Assembly (NCBI GenBank): GCA_018830765.1
Contig: JAHJRJ010000186.1
Span: 1 to 6,746, forward strand
DNA from: Bacteroidota bacterium
GTDB taxonomy: Bacteria > Bacteroidota > Ignavibacteria > UBA10030 > BY39
Length of the DNA stretch: 6,746 nucleotides
Reading direction: 5' to 3'
A program made the translations under genes and the position numbers. Numbering within the stretch: the stretch's first letter is position 1; each line of letters begins with the position of its first letter. Positions 1-6,671 of the stretch are shown piece after piece. The notes beneath the pieces are model-generated. The model was not told the origin of the DNA. It did no database searches and was given only the letters and a program-made list of their open reading frames with translations.

Positions 1-44
1 TAGCGTTTGCAGATGGGTTTTTTTATAAATTATCGATCGGCTGA
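1..44 (+). CDS. 3' end of an unidentified upstream gene (partial)
   Basis: The frame beginning at base 3 is open to a TGA at 42-44 and reads AFADGFFYKLSIG before the stop, which looks like an ordinary protein C-terminus. The other two plus frames carry a stop within the stretch (TAG at 1-3, TAA at 26-28). The TGA is followed directly by the ATG at 45, which fits the tight packing of all the downstream junctions. Only about 13 codons are visible, so neither function nor family can be assigned, and the call rests on frame openness and spacing alone. If it is wrong, this stretch is simply leader sequence of the next gene. Confidence 0.4.
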   Translation, partial: AFADGFFYKLSIG

Positions 45-2150
45 ATGAAATTATTAAATAACAAATATCTCATTTCTTTACTGTTGTGTCTAATCGTTTT
101 ATTGTCTGTAAACGGTCAGGAGATATTGTCCGACGGACAACTCGAAGTAAAAAGAATTATTATATCTGGCAATCGTTTTTTGGATAAATCCGCTATCCTT
201 GAAACGTTCGCGACTAAAGAAAGTCCCGGTGCTGTATCGAAGTTTTTGTACAATGTGTTTGGCGATAAATTCGGCAGTAAAGCTGAATTCTTTTCGCAAG
301 AAATTTTTGAAAGTGACATAGAAAGATTAAAATTATCGTACGCCGATAACGGATTCTTTGATGCGAATATACAATATTCAATCTCCGGAGACAAGAGAAA
401 AAATAGTATAGATATCTCAATCACTATCGAAGAAAACAGGCAAGCATATATCGATTCGGTAGAATACCGCGGTTTTACTTTCGATAACCCAAAGATGCAG
501 GAGGAAATATTTACTAAACGCGTCATTAAAAAGGGAATCCCTTATCAAAAATCTAAAGTAAACGAAGAAGCTAATCGCGTCTTAGGTATTTTAATGAATT
601 ACGGTTACCCGTTTGCTACGTTATCTTTTGAAAATTCGTCAGCAACGCGTACCGCATCCTCGAATACATTTTTAATAATATATGCATACGAAACAAAAGA
701 GCAGTGTAAATTCGGTGAAATTAATCTCGAAGTGGTTCCTCCACGTGAAGATATCACGGATAAAATAGTCTTGAGGCAGCTTGAATATAAGGAAGGTGAT
801 TTAATAAGCAGGAAAAAAATTATCGCGTCCGAGAGAAACTTGAACCGTCTCGGAATCTTCGAATCTGCTCGAATTGAAATCGTAGACAATAAGACAGTCG
901 AAAAGAAAGACAGCTTAGTTACTAATGTATTCGTAAAACCAGGGAACAAACATGAGCTTACTCCCGAACTTATCATATCCGATGAAGACAATGCTTTCAA
1001 CTTAGGTTTAGGCACGAGTTACACAAATAGAAACTTTTTAGGCGATGCCCGAATATTCAGTACGCGGCTCCGTTTCAGCACACAATCTATTCATACATGG
1101 AACTTCGAACGTCTGTTCGGAAAAACCGGTTTCAAAGATCAGAGTATTTTAGTAAAAGCTGAATTCCAATTTCAAGTTGCGCAACCTCACATATTTATGC
1201 AAAGTCTTAATGGCTTTTGGACATTCTCACTAGGCACCGACAAAAAAAATTTTTATATTATTTCGATCGTTCGTAACAAAATTGGATTGGTTAATCAATT
1301 TGCAACATATACCACCGGCTTTTTCGAATGGATACTGGAAAGGTCGAATGTTAACTGGCTCGAGGATACCGTAAAATCCGGGCTGAGTGAAGCACGCCTT
1401 AAACAGGAAGAAAAACCGCAGTTTAACTCAATAATCAGTGTTACACTACAGCGTGATAAAACCAACGATATATTTTCACCGACTGAAGGATTCTTTCATG
1501 CAATATCAGCCGAAGAGTCGGGACTATTACAGCGAGTCCTGAAAAATATTCAAACGTCACTTCCGTACACGCAATTCTATAAATTTACAATTTTGGGTAA
1601 ATGGTATAAAGATTTATCGAGGACCAAGTTTAATATACTGGCTATAAAATTAAAAGCCGGGTACCAGGATAAATATGGAGAGAGTAAGCGTGATCCGAAC
1701 GTCAACATCCCGCTAAACAGAAGATTCTTTGCAGGAGGCAGCGGAAGCGTTCGCGCTTGGAAAACTCGTGAACTTGCAGCTATGCCGGTTAATGAAATTG
1801 TACTCGGAGGCAATATTATTTTAGAAGGAAATACAGAGTTGAGAATAAACCATATGCGCGGGTTCGGAAAACTTTGGTTTCTCGACTTACAAAATTTATG
1901 GGCTGTTTACTTTATAGACTATGGTTCGGTTTGGAGAAGTTTGCAAGAATTTAAACCGAGCGATATTGCCATTGCTGGAGGCTTTGGGATCAGATACGAT
2001 ACTTTCATCGGACCTGTGCGCCTCGATTATGGCTTTAGAATCTACGACCCAGGTGATGTTAATTCAAGAAAATGGTTTTACGAAAAAAAATTCTTTAAAG
2101 ATATTTTAAACAACGGAGTCCTGAATTTCGGTATCGGGCACGCATTTTAA
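45..2150 (+). CDS. Omp85-family outer-membrane assembly protein (TamA/BamA-like), 701 aa
   Basis: Predicted outer-membrane beta-barrel protein of the Omp85 superfamily, whose members insert or translocate proteins (in some lineages lipids) at the outer membrane. Residues 1-24 form a signal peptide: Lys/Asn start, a Leu/Ile/Val core, then VNG before Gln25. Three POTRA-like periplasmic modules follow, at about 33-130 (with an internal insertion near 60-90), 134-215 and 221-300, the last containing the typical GDLISRKK...LNRLGIFESARIEI pattern in two parts. From about 305 to 701 the chain has alternating barrel-strand character. The conserved loop-6 motif is at 559-572, with core GGSGSVRAW; Arg570 is the family's invariant Arg, but VRAW replaces the usual VRGF/Y. 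The protein ends in Phe701, as outer-membrane barrels typically do. Three POTRAs and about 700 aa fit TamA-like proteins better than five-POTRA BamA, but the exact subfamily is uncertain. The start is supported by the signal peptide; no clear Shine-Dalgarno precedes it, and translation may be coupled to the upstream stop at 42-44. Confidence 0.9.
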   Translation: MKLLNNKYLISLLLCLIVLLSVNGQEILSDGQLEVKRIIISGNRFLDKSAILETFATKESPGAVSKFLYNVFGDKFGSKAEFFSQEIFESDIERLKLSYADNGFFDANIQYSISGDKRKNSIDISITIEENRQAYIDSVEYRGFTFDNPKMQEEIFTKRVIKKGIPYQKSKVNEEANRVLGILMNYGYPFATLSFENSSATRTASSNTFLIIYAYETKEQCKFGEINLEVVPPREDITDKIVLRQLEYKEGDLISRKKIIASERNLNRLGIFESARIEIVDNKTVEKKDSLVTNVFVKPGNKHELTPELIISDEDNAFNLGLGTSYTNRNFLGDARIFSTRLRFSTQSIHTWNFERLFGKTGFKDQSILVKAEFQFQVAQPHIFMQSLNGFWTFSLGTDKKNFYIISIVRNKIGLVNQFATYTTGFFEWILERSNVNWLEDTVKSGLSEARLKQEEKPQFNSIISVTLQRDKTNDIFSPTEGFFHAISAEESGLLQRVLKNIQTSLPYTQFYKFTILGKWYKDLSRTKFNILAIKLKAGYQDKYGESKRDPNVNIPLNRRFFAGGSGSVRAWKTRELAAMPVNEIVLGGNIILEGNTELRINHMRGFGKLWFLDLQNLWAVYFIDYGSVWRSLQEFKPSDIAIAGGFGIRYDTFIGPVRLDYGFRIYDPGDVNSRKWFYEKKFFKDILNNGVLNFGIGHAF

Positions 2151-2163
2151 TTCGAAAAGATTT

Positions 2164-3294
2164 ATGAGCTGGAACGATATTATTGCACAACATAGAGTAA
2201 AGAAAATTATAAACACATCTATAGAACTCAATCGACTTCCGCACGCACTATTGTTTTACGGATCAGAAGGGGTCGGTAAAGATGCCGCTGCAATCCATCT
2301 TGCAAAAGTGTTGAATTGTAAATCAGGAGGAACTGATTCTTGCGACGATTGTACCGATTGTAAGCAGATTAATACGCTACAGCATCCGAATTTGAATCTT
2401 GTATTTGCTATGCCTGTCGGCAAAGGAGAAGAATCGAGCGATTCGCCGATCGAAAAAATATCTGCTGATGATATGGCGAACATTTATTCGCAGATTGAAC
2501 AGAAAGCAAAAAACTTCTACCATAAAATTGCTATCGATAAAGCCAACACGATTAAGATATCGAGTATCAGAGATGTCAGGCGGAAAACTGCGATGAGCGT
2601 TTCTGGTAAGGGCAAGCGCGTCATCATCATCATGAACGCCGAAGATATGGGAATCGAAGCATCCAACGCACTTCTAAAAACACTCGAAGAACCTCCGCAA
2701 AATACAATTCTTATTCTCACTTCTTCGAATAAAGATGCTTTGCTGCCTACCATCGTATCACGTTGCCAATTGATACGCTTCGATGAACTAACCGAAAATC
2801 AGATAAAAGAAGCTTTGATTATTCGTGAAAATGTTGACGAGGAGAAAAGTAATATCATTGCACGGCTCGCAAACGGTAACTACAGGCGTGCACTTGAGAT
2901 GATAAACACCGACTTTTTCGAAAAACGCAGCCAGCTTGTTAATTTTTTGGTATTAGTATTAACTTCGGACACTTTGAAGATTTCGCAAGAAGTTGAACGT
3001 ATCGTCAAATCAAGCAGCAAGCCCGAAATCGAACAGTTCTTCCTTATGCTGAACGTCTGGTTTCGAGATGTTAAAACTATGCAAGAAGGTGCGGATAACA
3101 TAATAAACACAGATTTGCTATCACGGTTAACTAAATTCCTCAACCGCTATCCTAACGGCGATTTCCACAGGATAATTACCGCGATTGAAAAGTCTATTTC
3201 ACTTATCCAAAAAAATGTTTATATTCCATTGGTGTTTTTCCGGTTCATCGTTACAATAAGGAATATTTTGTTAGTGAAAAGTAAGGACTTTTAA
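2164..3294 (+). CDS. holB: DNA polymerase III delta' subunit (clamp loader)
   Basis: AAA+ clamp-loader subunit that works with DnaX and delta to load the sliding clamp during replication. It starts MSWNDIIAQHRV, typical of the family. A complete Walker A (GSEGVGKD, residues 33-40) is followed by a four-Cys zinc module (C52, C60, C63, C66; spacing C-x7-C-x2-C-x2-C). The Walker B region (VIIIMNAEDM, about 153-162) lacks the catalytic DE pair, as expected of delta'. The family signature LLKTLEEPP lies at 170-178 and the SRC arginine-finger motif at 199-201. The C-terminal third, from about 215, is helical and poorly conserved, as usual for the collar domain. At 376 aa it is somewhat longer than E. 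coli HolB (334 aa). The missing Walker B acidic pair and the position directly before a ricT-like gene favour holB over dnaX. It starts 13 bp after the Omp85 stop, with only a weak purine stretch (gaaaaga) as possible ribosome-binding site. Confidence 0.93.
   Translation: MSWNDIIAQHRVKKIINTSIELNRLPHALLFYGSEGVGKDAAAIHLAKVLNCKSGGTDSCDDCTDCKQINTLQHPNLNLVFAMPVGKGEESSDSPIEKISADDMANIYSQIEQKAKNFYHKIAIDKANTIKISSIRDVRRKTAMSVSGKGKRVIIIMNAEDMGIEASNALLKTLEEPPQNTILILTSSNKDALLPTIVSRCQLIRFDELTENQIKEALIIRENVDEEKSNIIARLANGNYRRALEMINTDFFEKRSQLVNFLVLVLTSDTLKISQEVERIVKSSSKPEIEQFFLMLNVWFRDVKTMQEGADNIINTDLLSRLTKFLNRYPNGDFHRIITAIEKSISLIQKNVYIPLVFFRFIVTIRNILLVKSKDF
3283..3287 (+). promoter_or_regulatory. Ribosome binding site supporting a TTG start
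   Basis: AAGGA lies inside the last codons of holB, 8 nt before the TTG at 3296. This is the clearest Shine-Dalgarno in the window. It supports TTG as the start of the PSP1 gene, because the first in-frame ATG comes only about 140 codons later, inside the conserved domain. Confidence 0.6.
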
Positions 3295-3295
3295 G

Positions 3296-4072
3296 TTGCA
3301 ACAGCACATATCTTCGGCAGAAGAAAATAAAAATATTCATTCCCAATCGAATTGCAATAACTGTAATGGAAACGGCACAACGATTAACGGACTGGACGCT
3401 GGGGAAGGCCTTCTGAAATCAAACCTCTGCGAAATTAATTTCAAACGCGATAGATTTAACTATTACACTAACTATCAAAACTTAATACTTAAAATTAGTG
3501 ATACCGTAATTGTAGAAGCAGAGAGGGGATGCGACCTCGGTGTAGTTACTGCAATCGGGGACTGCGCAATCATAAAATATCGAGCAAAAAAAAATCAATG
3601 CCACGATTTCAAGAAGATACTCCGGTCAGCTACGGAAGAAGATTTAAATCTGTTTAAAGCTAACAGGCAGAAAGAAGAAGATGCTTTCGACGTCGCAGCA
3701 AATAAAATTATAAAGCACAACCTTTCGATGAAGCTGGTGGACGTCGAATATCAACTGGACAGCAGCAGGATTACCTTTTATTATACAGCCGACCACAGAA
3801 TTGATTTCCGTGAATTAGTAAAAGATTTGGCTTACATTTATCACACACGTATAGAGATGAGGCAGATTGGAGTTCGCGACGAAACTAAACGTATAGGCGG
3901 AATGGGCGTTTGCGGAAGAGAAATATGCTGCACTACTTGGCTTTTCGATTTCGAACGCATTTCAAGCCAATACGTTTCAGTTCAAGGATTGACGTTCAAT
4001 CCGATTAAACTTTCGGGTCAGTGTGGCCGTTTAAAATGCTGTCTCCTGTTCGAACTGGATAATTATGGATAA
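3296..4072 (+). CDS. ricT: PSP1-domain protein, RicT/YaaT-like, short C-terminus
   Basis: Member of the PSP1/RicT (YaaT) family. In Bacillus subtilis RicT joins RicA and RicF in a complex that carries iron-sulfur clusters and influences RNase Y-dependent mRNA processing; the role in Gram-negative relatives is less clear. The N-terminus is low complexity and Asn-rich with a C20-x2-C23 pair. The PSP1 domain runs from about residue 40 to the end, with the conserved stretch RIDFRELVKDLA...TRIEMRQIGVRDETK. Two hallmark cysteine clusters follow: GVCGREICC (C206, C211, C212) and GQCGRLKCC (C243, C248, C249), candidate Fe-S ligands. The start is TTG, one base after the holB stop, with AAGGA 8 nt upstream; no ATG is available before the conserved domain. 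The protein stops nine residues after the last cysteine, whereas relatives such as B. subtilis RicT (about 275 aa) continue for several tens of residues, so it appears C-terminally shortened. Its last 8 bp overlap metG. The symbol is given by family and by its position next to holB. Confidence 0.88.
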   Translation: MQQHISSAEENKNIHSQSNCNNCNGNGTTINGLDAGEGLLKSNLCEINFKRDRFNYYTNYQNLILKISDTVIVEAERGCDLGVVTAIGDCAIIKYRAKKNQCHDFKKILRSATEEDLNLFKANRQKEEDAFDVAANKIIKHNLSMKLVDVEYQLDSSRITFYYTADHRIDFRELVKDLAYIYHTRIEMRQIGVRDETKRIGGMGVCGREICCTTWLFDFERISSQYVSVQGLTFNPIKLSGQCGRLKCCLLFELDNYG

Positions 4073-6131
4073 GAGTTACAAAAGAATTTTAATAACTGCG
4101 GCACTGCCGTATGCAAACGGAAAAATTCATCTCGGTCATCTCGCGGGCGCATATCTTCCCGCCGATATCTATGCAAGATACCAAAGGTCAAAACGGCGCG
4201 ATGTAATTTTTATGTGCGGCTCCGACGAGCACGGCGTTCCAATAACAATTACAGCCGAAAACGAAAAAACAACTCCTCAAGCAATTGTCGATAGATACCA
4301 CGCTATGAACAAAGCGGTTTTCGAAAAATTCGGTATGAGTTTCGACAATTATTCTAGGACATCATTGCCGCTTCATCATCAAACCGCGCAAGAATTTTTC
4401 GTTAAGTTGCACGCTGCCGGCATTCTTAAAGAAAAAGTAGAAAAACAACTGTACGACGAAAAAGCCGGTATGTTTTTGCCCGACCGTTATGTGGAGGGAA
4501 CGTGCCCAAGTTGCAGCAACCTTGAAGCGCGCGGCGACCAATGCGAAAAATGCGGTACATTTTTAAACCCTCTTGATCTATTAAATCCCAAAAGCAAAAT
4601 TACTGGCGAAACTCCCGTAGTCCGCGAAACTTCCCATTGGTATTTTCCGCTCGGTGATTATCAAAAACGTTTAGAAGAATATATTGCAAATCGAAATGAG
4701 CAAGAGGGCTGGAAAGAAAATGTGCTTAATTATTGCCGGTCGTGGTTTAACGAAGGCTTGCAAGACCGAGCCGTTACCCGCGATTTACAATGGGGTGTGA
4801 GAGTGCCGCTGAAGGGATACGAGGATAAAGTTCTCTACGTTTGGTTCGATGCGGTTTTGGGATACATTTCGAGTACAAAGGAGTGGGCACAAAAACAAAG
4901 TAACGAGAAGTGGAAAAATTATTGGCTCGACGACAATACAAAGTACGTTGCATTCATAGGAAAAGATAACGTTGTATTTCATTGCATCGTTTTTCCGGCG
5001 ATGCTGATGGCTTGGAACGATAACAGCAATGAAAAATATGTATTGCCGGGAAATGTTCCCGCTAACGAGTTTCTGAATTTTGAAGGACAAAAATTTTCAA
5101 AGAGTCGTGGATGGGGAATTGATGTTGATGAATTCCTCGAAAAATATTCGCCCGATTCTTTACGTTATGCGCTGGCTTTGAACTTGCCGGAATTGCGTGA
5201 CTCGGATTTCTATTGGAAAGATTTTCAAGCACGCCACAACAACGAGCTTGCCGATATTTTAGGTAATTATGTGAATCGTGTAATAACGTTCGTCCATAAA
5301 AACTTTAACGGCAAAGTTCCCAAGTTGCATCAGTTGTCCGATTTAGATAATATTTTCATCAATGAATTAAAACAAAAATCAGGCATAATCGGTGGTCTCA
5401 TCGAAAGATACAAATTCAGAGAAGCGGTTCTCGAGACAATGAATTTAGCGCGTTCGGCGAATAAATACTTCAATGACAGCGAACCGTGGAAAACTCATAA
5501 ACAAAATCCCGAACAGTGTACAACCACATTAAACATTTGTTTGCAGGCGGTACGTTCGTTAGCTGTATTATTCGAGCCGGTCCTACCGTTTACAACCCAA
5601 CGTATCAAAAAAATATTAAATATTGATAATGATAAAATAGATTTTAGCTGGGACGGTGCAGGGAATTTAGAATTAAAAGAAGGACACATGCTCGGAAACC
5701 CCGAAATCCTTTTTTCAAAAATCGAAGATGAAGTAATTCAAAAAGAGTTAGATAATTTGGGAGCGGTATCAAAACCTACCGCACTTCCGGTCGAAGAGCT
5801 TAAGCCTTTGATTTCGATAGATGATTTTAAGAAGGTGGATTTACGAGTTGCTACCGTTTTGAGCTGCGAAAAAGTTGCCAAATCCGACAAGTTGTTAAAG
5901 CTTCAAGTTTCAATTGGTTTGGAACAGCGACAGCTTGTCGCTGGTATCGCGCAACACTATAAACCGGAAGATCTTGTAGGAAAGAAGATTATCGTTGTTG
6001 CCAACCTTCAGCCGGCAAAACTTATGGGGAACGAATCGAAAGGTATGCTGCTGGCTGCGTCCGATACGTCGGGTAAACTTGTTTTCGTAACGACTTCGGA
6101 AGATATTGCCGATGGCGCTATTGTGAAGTAA
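4065..6131 (+). CDS. metG: Methionine-tRNA ligase with fused C-terminal tRNA-binding domain
   Basis: Cytoplasmic class I aminoacyl-tRNA synthetase that charges tRNA-Met with methionine using ATP, for both initiation and elongation. The Rossmann catalytic domain begins at the N-terminus with the HIGH-type motif HLGH (22-25) and ALPYANG (13-19). The connective peptide carries a zinc knuckle CPSC...CEKC (C147, C150, C160, C163). The KMSKS-type loop is KFSKS (343-347). The helical anticodon-binding domain follows at about 385-550, including LGNYVNRV and a SEPW motif with Trp475. Residues 583-688 form an EMAP/Trbp111-like OB-fold tRNA-binding domain (DLRVATV, ending with GNESKGMLLAAS and DGAIVK), which also mediates dimerisation in E. 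coli-type enzymes. At 688 aa it is close to full-length E. coli MetG (677 aa), and nothing is missing. The ATG overlaps the end of the ricT-like gene by 8 bp (ATGGATAA), there is no Shine-Dalgarno, and translation is probably coupled. The repeat array starts at the base after its TAA. Confidence 0.97.
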   Translation: MDKSYKRILITAALPYANGKIHLGHLAGAYLPADIYARYQRSKRRDVIFMCGSDEHGVPITITAENEKTTPQAIVDRYHAMNKAVFEKFGMSFDNYSRTSLPLHHQTAQEFFVKLHAAGILKEKVEKQLYDEKAGMFLPDRYVEGTCPSCSNLEARGDQCEKCGTFLNPLDLLNPKSKITGETPVVRETSHWYFPLGDYQKRLEEYIANRNEQEGWKENVLNYCRSWFNEGLQDRAVTRDLQWGVRVPLKGYEDKVLYVWFDAVLGYISSTKEWAQKQSNEKWKNYWLDDNTKYVAFIGKDNVVFHCIVFPAMLMAWNDNSNEKYVLPGNVPANEFLNFEGQKFSKSRGWGIDVDEFLEKYSPDSLRYALALNLPELRDSDFYWKDFQARHNNELADILGNYVNRVITFVHKNFNGKVPKLHQLSDLDNIFINELKQKSGIIGGLIERYKFREAVLETMNLARSANKYFNDSEPWKTHKQNPEQCTTTLNICLQAVRSLAVLFEPVLPFTTQRIKKILNIDNDKIDFSWDGAGNLELKEGHMLGNPEILFSKIEDEVIQKELDNLGAVSKPTALPVEELKPLISIDDFKKVDLRVATVLSCEKVAKSDKLLKLQVSIGLEQRQLVAGIAQHYKPEDLVGKKIIVVANLQPAKLMGNESKGMLLAASDTSGKLVFVTTSEDIADGAIVK

Positions 6132-6270
6132 GTGGTGAGCTCTGAGTTGTAGCGTGAACTTTAGTTCGCCAAATCGAACATTGAACATCGAATATCGAAT
6201 GACGAAGTACAAATGACAAATGACAAATGCCAGAGTGATTTAATCAAAAACAGAATCGGCGTATCGGCGT
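6132..6270 (+). repeat. Array copy 1 (leader shortened)
   Basis: First unit, immediately after the metG stop. Its leader is gtggtgagctct before gagttgtagcg, against 26 bp in copy 2, so about 14 bp are missing. Its heptamer tract is the longest uninterrupted one: eight 7-bp steps from 6173 to 6228 (atcgaac, attgaac, atcgaat, atcgaat, gacgaag, tacaaat, gacaaat, gacaaat). The tail from 6229 ends with cggcgtatcggcgt. Confidence 0.85.
6154..6169. repeat. Short hairpin of array copy 1, metG 3' UTR
   Basis: Arms GTGAACT and AGTTCGC flank a TT loop, 23 nt after the metG stop. Base 6155 is T where copies 2-4 have C, giving a G-U wobble with G6168 in plus-strand RNA. No T-run follows, so a classical intrinsic terminator is not supported, although the structure could protect the 3' end of the metG transcript. 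The spurious reading of the opposite strand is ignored. Confidence 0.6.
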
Positions 6271-6306
6271 GTGGTGAGCGAAGAGCAAAAAGCGTAGAGT
6301 TGTAGC

Positions 6307-6322
6307 GCGAACTTCAGTTCGC
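6307..6322. repeat. Short hairpin of array copy 2
   Basis: Perfect 7-bp inverted repeat GCGAACT / AGTTCGC with loop TC. It is identical in copy 3 at 6562-6577. In copy 4 at 6708-6723 the loop is TT and the arms are unchanged. No T-tract follows any copy. Confidence 0.75.
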
Positions 6323-6351
6323 CAAATCGAATAGACCGGCGAATATCGAAT

Positions 6352-6456
6352 ATCGAACCCGCCTGACCGTCGGGCAGGCATCGAACATCGAACCCGCCTG
6401 ACCGTCGGGCAGGCATCGAACATCGAACCCGCCTGACCGTCGGGCAGGTATCGAAT
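6352..6456. repeat. Three tandem 35-bp repeats nested in copy 2
   Basis: Units lie at 6352-6386, 6387-6421 and 6422-6456, with the first two identical. Each is atcgaac followed by a GC-rich core and a second atcgaac (atcgaat in the last). The core at 6361-6379, 6396-6414 and 6431-6449 is an imperfect palindrome: arms GCCTG.CC and GG.CAGGC around GTC, with one A-G mismatch. The third copy has T for C at its last base. Because 35 is 5 x 7, the repeat stays in phase with the surrounding heptamers. Confidence 0.92.
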
Positions 6457-6525
6457 GACGAAGTACAAAGTACAAATGACCAATGACAAATGCCAGAGTG
6501 ATTTAATCAAAAACAGAATCGGCGT

Positions 6526-6671
6526 GCGGTGAGCGAAGAGCAAAAAGCGTAGAGTTGTAGCGCGAACTTCAGTTCGCCAAATCGAATATCGAATGACGAA
6601 GTACAAAGTACAAATGACCAATGACAAATGCCAGAGTGATTTAATCAAAAACAGAATCGGTGTATCGGCGT
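6526..6671 (+). repeat. Array copy 3 (reference-length unit)
   Basis: 146-bp unit with every segment present once: leader 6526-6551, hairpin 6562-6577, heptamer tract from about 6581 (atcgaat, atcgaat, gacgaag, tacaaag, tacaaat, gaccaat, gacaaat), then the conserved tail. The leader has C instead of T at its second base. Confidence 0.85.

Larger units (their letters stand above)
6271..6525 (+). repeat. Array copy 2 (carries a 117-bp internal expansion)
   Basis: The leader and hairpin match copy 3 almost exactly. After the first atcgaat (6326-6332) it gains 6333-6449: a 12-bp linker (agaccggcgaat), one heptamer, and most of three 35-bp repeats. It then rejoins the common sequence at atcgaatgacgaag. 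The tail lacks the 8 bp gtatcggc-like stretch seen before the next leader in copies 1 and 3. The arithmetic is exact: 146 + 117 - 8 = 255 bp. Confidence 0.85.

Noticed and set aside
116..526. Minus-strand frames antisense to the Omp85 gene
   Set aside because: Composition shadows of a well-supported coding strand; no ribosome-binding site or recognisable domain.
1240..1260. A8T5 homopolymer stretch in the Omp85 gene as a possible phase-variable slippage site or frameshift
   Set aside because: The frame is intact through the tract and downstream barrel motifs are in frame; such runs are expected in an AT-rich gene.
1921..2109. 62-codon plus-strand frame inside the Omp85 gene
   Set aside because: It overlaps the conserved C-terminal barrel strands in another frame and shows no independent start signal or protein-like motif.
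6154..6180. Intrinsic terminator for the operon
   Set aside because: The hairpin is only 7 bp and is followed by caaatcg rather than a T-run.
5910..6212. 100-codon minus-strand reading frame across the metG end and array copy 1
   Set aside because: Mostly the antisense of the conserved MetG tRNA-binding domain, with its N-terminal part made of the heptamer repeat.
6352..6456. CRISPR array
   Set aside because: The 35-bp units are directly adjacent with no unique spacers, and no cas gene is in view.
6244..6648. 134-codon minus-strand reading frame over the array, rich in FVIRYS, TLYFVIRY and LPDGQAG-like segments
   Set aside because: It is a product of the repeats. A 7-bp period gives a 7-residue pseudo-repeat, the three 35-bp units are each read in a different frame (35 is not a multiple of 3), and there is no domain-like sequence. 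Predicted proteins of this type should not be annotated.
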